Assembly (NCBI GenBank): GCA_001872265.1
Contig: MNWE01000039.1
Span: 200 to 13,113, forward strand
DNA length: 12,914 bases
Direction: 5' to 3'
DNA from: Parcubacteria group bacterium CG1_02_39_15
GTDB lineage: Bacteria; Patescibacteriota; Minisyncoccia; Minisyncoccales; Paceibacteraceae
In this document: positions 10,763 through 12,914 of the stretch, one piece after another
How positions within the stretch are numbered: the stretch's first letter is position 1
Layout: the number at the start of each line of letters is the position of its first letter
Translations under genes and position numbers: made by a program
Notes under the pieces: generated by a model
Databases searched by the model: none
Seen by the model: only the letters and a program-made list of their open reading frames with translations
Told to the model about the DNA's origin: nothing

Positions 10763-12914
10763 TTAGATGCAGGCAGCTGAAACTACCTTGTCTCCTGCTC
10801 CTAAATGCATTAGCCTTACGCCCTGGGTAGCCCGGCTTAATTTAGGAATAGAAGAAATTTTTGTTCTAATCACTTGGGCCCGCTGGGAAATAACAATTAA
10901 ATCTTCTTCTCCGGTCTCTCCTAAAACCCGAGAGGCAACTAAATTGCCGGTTTTAGGAGTAACTTGCGCAGTTTTAATTCCCGAACCTCCCCTCCCCTGT
11001 AATCTGTATTCTTTGAGGTCGGTTCGTTTCCCATACCCATTTTCCGTCACCACTAATAATTTTGCATTTTGCATTTTGCATTTTGCATTTACTATGTCCA
11101 TCCCCACCACCTCATCTCCTTTTCTCAATCTAATTCCCTTAACGCCGCTAGCGGACCTGCCCATTGGCCTTATTTCTTTTTCCTTAAATCGGATGGCTTG
11201 ACCCTTTTTTGTTACCAGCATCAACTCATCTAAGCCCGCTGTTTTTCTTACCCATTTTAAGGCATCTCCTCTTTTTAACGAAATGGCAATTAATCCTGAC
11301 CTCCTGACATTTTCAAATTCCTCTAGGGCGGTTTTTTTAATTATACCATTTTTAGTGACCATAGCCAGATATTTTGTTCCTAAATCTTGGTCTTCCTTGC
11401 CTAAAGCCAAAATGGACAAAACTTTTTCTTCAGGAGCAATTTCCAGGAAATTGAGCAAACCCCGACCTTTGGCGACTCTTGTGCCTTCAGGGATTTCATA
11501 AACCGGAGTACGAAAAACTTTCCCTGAATCGGTAAAAAACAAAAGGTAATCATGAGTATTGGCATCTATAAAATGTTCGACTACATCGTCGCCGACCGTT
11601 TTCATTCCGGCAATTCCTTTTCCTCCTCTCTTTTGCAGCTTGTAAGTGGCAGGATTAATTCTTTTGATATAACCGCCTTGGGTTAGAGTAATGATAGTTT
11701 CTTCAGACGGAATTAAATCTTCTTCAGCGATCTCGCCCACCTTTTGAGTATAAACTTTGGTTTTTCTTTCATCGCCAAAATTCTCTTTCAACTCCTTCAA
11801 TTCCTTTTTAATAACTTCTTTGATTCTTTGAGGGCTTTTTAAAATAGCTGAAAGCTCTTTGATTTTAACCATCATCTCCTTTAATTCGTCTTCAATCTTT
11901 TTTCTTTCCAGCTTGGCTAGGGCTGAAAGTTTAGTTTCCAAAATAGCATTGGCTTGAATTTGAGTTAATTTAAAGCGCTTCACTAAATTCTTCTGAGCCT
12001 CGTCTCGATTAGCTGAATTCTTGATAGTTCTGATAACAGCATCGATATTGGCTAAGCACTTGTGAAGACCCTCTAAAATGTGGGCTCTTTCTTTGGCTTT
12101 TTCCAATTCATATTTTGTCCGGCGGGTCACTACCTCTTTTCGATGCTCAATGAAATAATTTAACAGGTCTGCCAAATTTAAAACCCGAGGCTGAATGCCG
12201 TCTACCAAAGCCAGGAGGTTTAGGTGAAAATTTCTTTGGAGGTCGGTAAACTTATAGAGCCGGTTTAAAATCTTCTGAGGATAGGCGTCTTTCTGCAGCT
12301 CAATGACAATTCTCAATCCTTCTTTATCTGATTCGTCTCTGATGTCTTTAATCCCCTCAATCCTTTTTTCTTGAACTAAATTAGCAAATTGCTCCACCAG
12401 GGCTGATTTTTGAACCTGAAAAGGAATTTCGGTGATGATAATCTGTTGCCTGCCGGTTTTCTCTTTCTCGACAACTTCCGCTTTCCCTCTGGTTAAAATG
12501 GGGCCCTTGCCCTGGGAGTAGGCTTGAATTATTTCTTTTTGGTTGAAAATTTGGCCACCGGTCGGAAAATCAGGACCTTTTATAAATTGGAAAAGGTCTT
12601 CAGTGTCGGCTTTTGAATGGTCGATTAAATAAGAGGCGGCGTCGCAAACCTCTGAAAGGTTGTGGGTGGGTATATTGGTAGCCATACCAACGGCAATACC
12701 CAGAGAGCCGTTGAGTAAAAGCTGGGGAAGAGGCGAGGGCAAAACAGTAGGTTCTTTTCTGGTTCCATCATAATTATCAACAAAGTTAACTGTATTTTTT
12801 TCAATGTCTTTAAGCGTTTCTTCGCCGATTTTTGATATTTTACATTCTAGATAACGCATCGCGCTCGCGGGGTCCCCATCAACCGATCCCACATTGCCTT
12901 GAGGAGCAACTAGG
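10763..12914 (-). CDS. gyrA: DNA gyrase subunit A (5' end outside window)
   Basis: Subunit A of type IIA topoisomerase, which with GyrB introduces negative supercoils. The frame is open to the right edge (LVAPQGN before GSVDGDPASAMRY), so about the first 100 residues are missing. Seen: the catalytic Tyr in SAMRYLECKI (codon 12853-12851); PTVLPSPLPQLLLNGSLGIAVGMATNIPTHN; a long coiled-coil tower region; and the C-terminal beta-pinwheel. Its QKRGGKG (near 11620) matches the GyrA box, which separates GyrA from ParC. The C terminus ends at GAGDKVVSAACI with no acidic tail. A NAKCKMQNAK insertion in the pinwheel is coded by a perfect 7-bp repeat (11061-11088). The gene is followed after 4 nt by the methyltransferase. 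Confidence 0.96.
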   Translation of the reverse strand, partial: LVAPQGNVGSVDGDPASAMRYLECKISKIGEETLKDIEKNTVNFVDNYDGTRKEPTVLPSPLPQLLLNGSLGIAVGMATNIPTHNLSEVCDAASYLIDHSKADTEDLFQFIKGPDFPTGGQIFNQKEIIQAYSQGKGPILTRGKAEVVEKEKTGRQQIIITEIPFQVQKSALVEQFANLVQEKRIEGIKDIRDESDKEGLRIVIELQKDAYPQKILNRLYKFTDLQRNFHLNLLALVDGIQPRVLNLADLLNYFIEHRKEVVTRRTKYELEKAKERAHILEGLHKCLANIDAVIRTIKNSANRDEAQKNLVKRFKLTQIQANAILETKLSALAKLERKKIEDELKEMMVKIKELSAILKSPQRIKEVIKKELKELKENFGDERKTKVYTQKVGEIAEEDLIPSEETIITLTQGGYIKRINPATYKLQKRGGKGIAGMKTVGDDVVEHFIDANTHDYLLFFTDSGKVFRTPVYEIPEGTRVAKGRGLLNFLEIAPEEKVLSILALGKEDQDLGTKYLAMVTKNGIIKKTALEEFENVRRSGLIAISLKRGDALKWVRKTAGLDELMLVTKKGQAIRFKEKEIRPMGRSASGVKGIRLRKGDEVVGMDIVNAKCKMQNAKLLVVTENGYGKRTDLKEYRLQGRGGSGIKTAQVTPKTGNLVASRVLGETGEEDLIVISQRAQVIRTKISSIPKLSRATQGVRLMHLGAGDKVVSAACI
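11061..11088 (-). repeat. Perfect heptamer repeat in gyrA (TTTGCAT x 4)
   Basis: Four identical 7-mers on the plus strand (ATGCAAA on the coding strand). It encodes the NAKCKMQNAK insertion between VVGMDIV and LLVVTENGYGKRT, a turn between beta strands of a C-terminal pinwheel blade. It differs in sequence from the AAATTCC-type tracts in tsaD and valS but has the same period and the same in-frame behaviour. Confidence 0.85.

Noticed and set aside
10767..11201. 144-codon plus-strand open frame opposite the gyrA 3' end
   Set aside because: It is a shadow of the conserved GyrA C-terminal domain on the other strand.
1..12914. Recoding of TGA (as in Gracilibacteria or SR1)
   Set aside because: All recognised genes read through full length with TAA stops and no internal TGA is needed to complete any conserved protein.

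Overview
This looks like chromosomal sequence from an uncultivated member of the Candidate Phyla Radiation (Patescibacteria), most likely Parcubacteria-like; the phylum is inferred, not proven. The evidence is: densely packed genes with gaps of 1-40 nt; no Shine-Dalgarno sequence at any gene start I can inspect; tRNA genes without an encoded CCA; a shortened valyl-tRNA synthetase; three tandem small pilin-like membrane proteins of the type-IV-secretion pilin kind common in that group; and short heptanucleotide repeats and hairpin elements inserted in frame inside housekeeping genes. All visible stop codons are TAA.

Layout. (1) 2-1306 (+): 3' part of recG, ending convergently 2 nt from (2) a minus-strand group read from right to left: tRNA-Glu(UUC) at 3608-3537, a helix-turn-helix protein of unknown function whose ATG lies 1 nt beyond the tRNA, then a membrane glycosyltransferase. 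(3) 3609-3802: a divergent intergenic region with a -10 box for each side and several inverted repeats. (4) 3803-7814 (+): a compact operon tsaD (tRNA t6A modification), valS (valyl-tRNA synthetase) and a PrsW-family membrane protease. (5) 7870-8556 (+): a small heat-shock protein with a long acidic linker. (6) A minus-strand block from the right edge down to 8559: gyrA (5' end outside the window), a small SAM methyltransferase, three tandem secreted cysteine-rich two-helix pilin-like proteins, an intrinsic terminator, and tRNA-Leu(UAG), whose -35 box lies inside that terminator.

Functionally most of the window is core information processing: recG (fork and recombination repair), gyrA (supercoiling), tsaD and valS (tRNA modification and charging), and two tRNAs. 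Envelope functions (glycosyltransferase, PrsW protease, pilins) are interleaved.

The most unusual signal cuts across genes. recG, tsaD, valS, hsp20 and gyrA all carry short low-complexity or palindromic DNA insertions that keep the reading frame and fall in predicted loops or linkers. The 7-bp repeats (AAATTCC-like, AAATCCA-like and AAAATGC-like on the sense strand) occur in seven places. Separate perfect or near-perfect hairpins occur in recG, tsaD and hsp20. A second theme is probable leaderless transcription: a TAAAAT box lies 6-8 nt before the ATG of tsaD, hsp20 and the first pilin gene. No complete new defence or mobile system is visible; the least explained genes are the tRNA-abutting helix-turn-helix protein and the cysteine-rich pilin trio.
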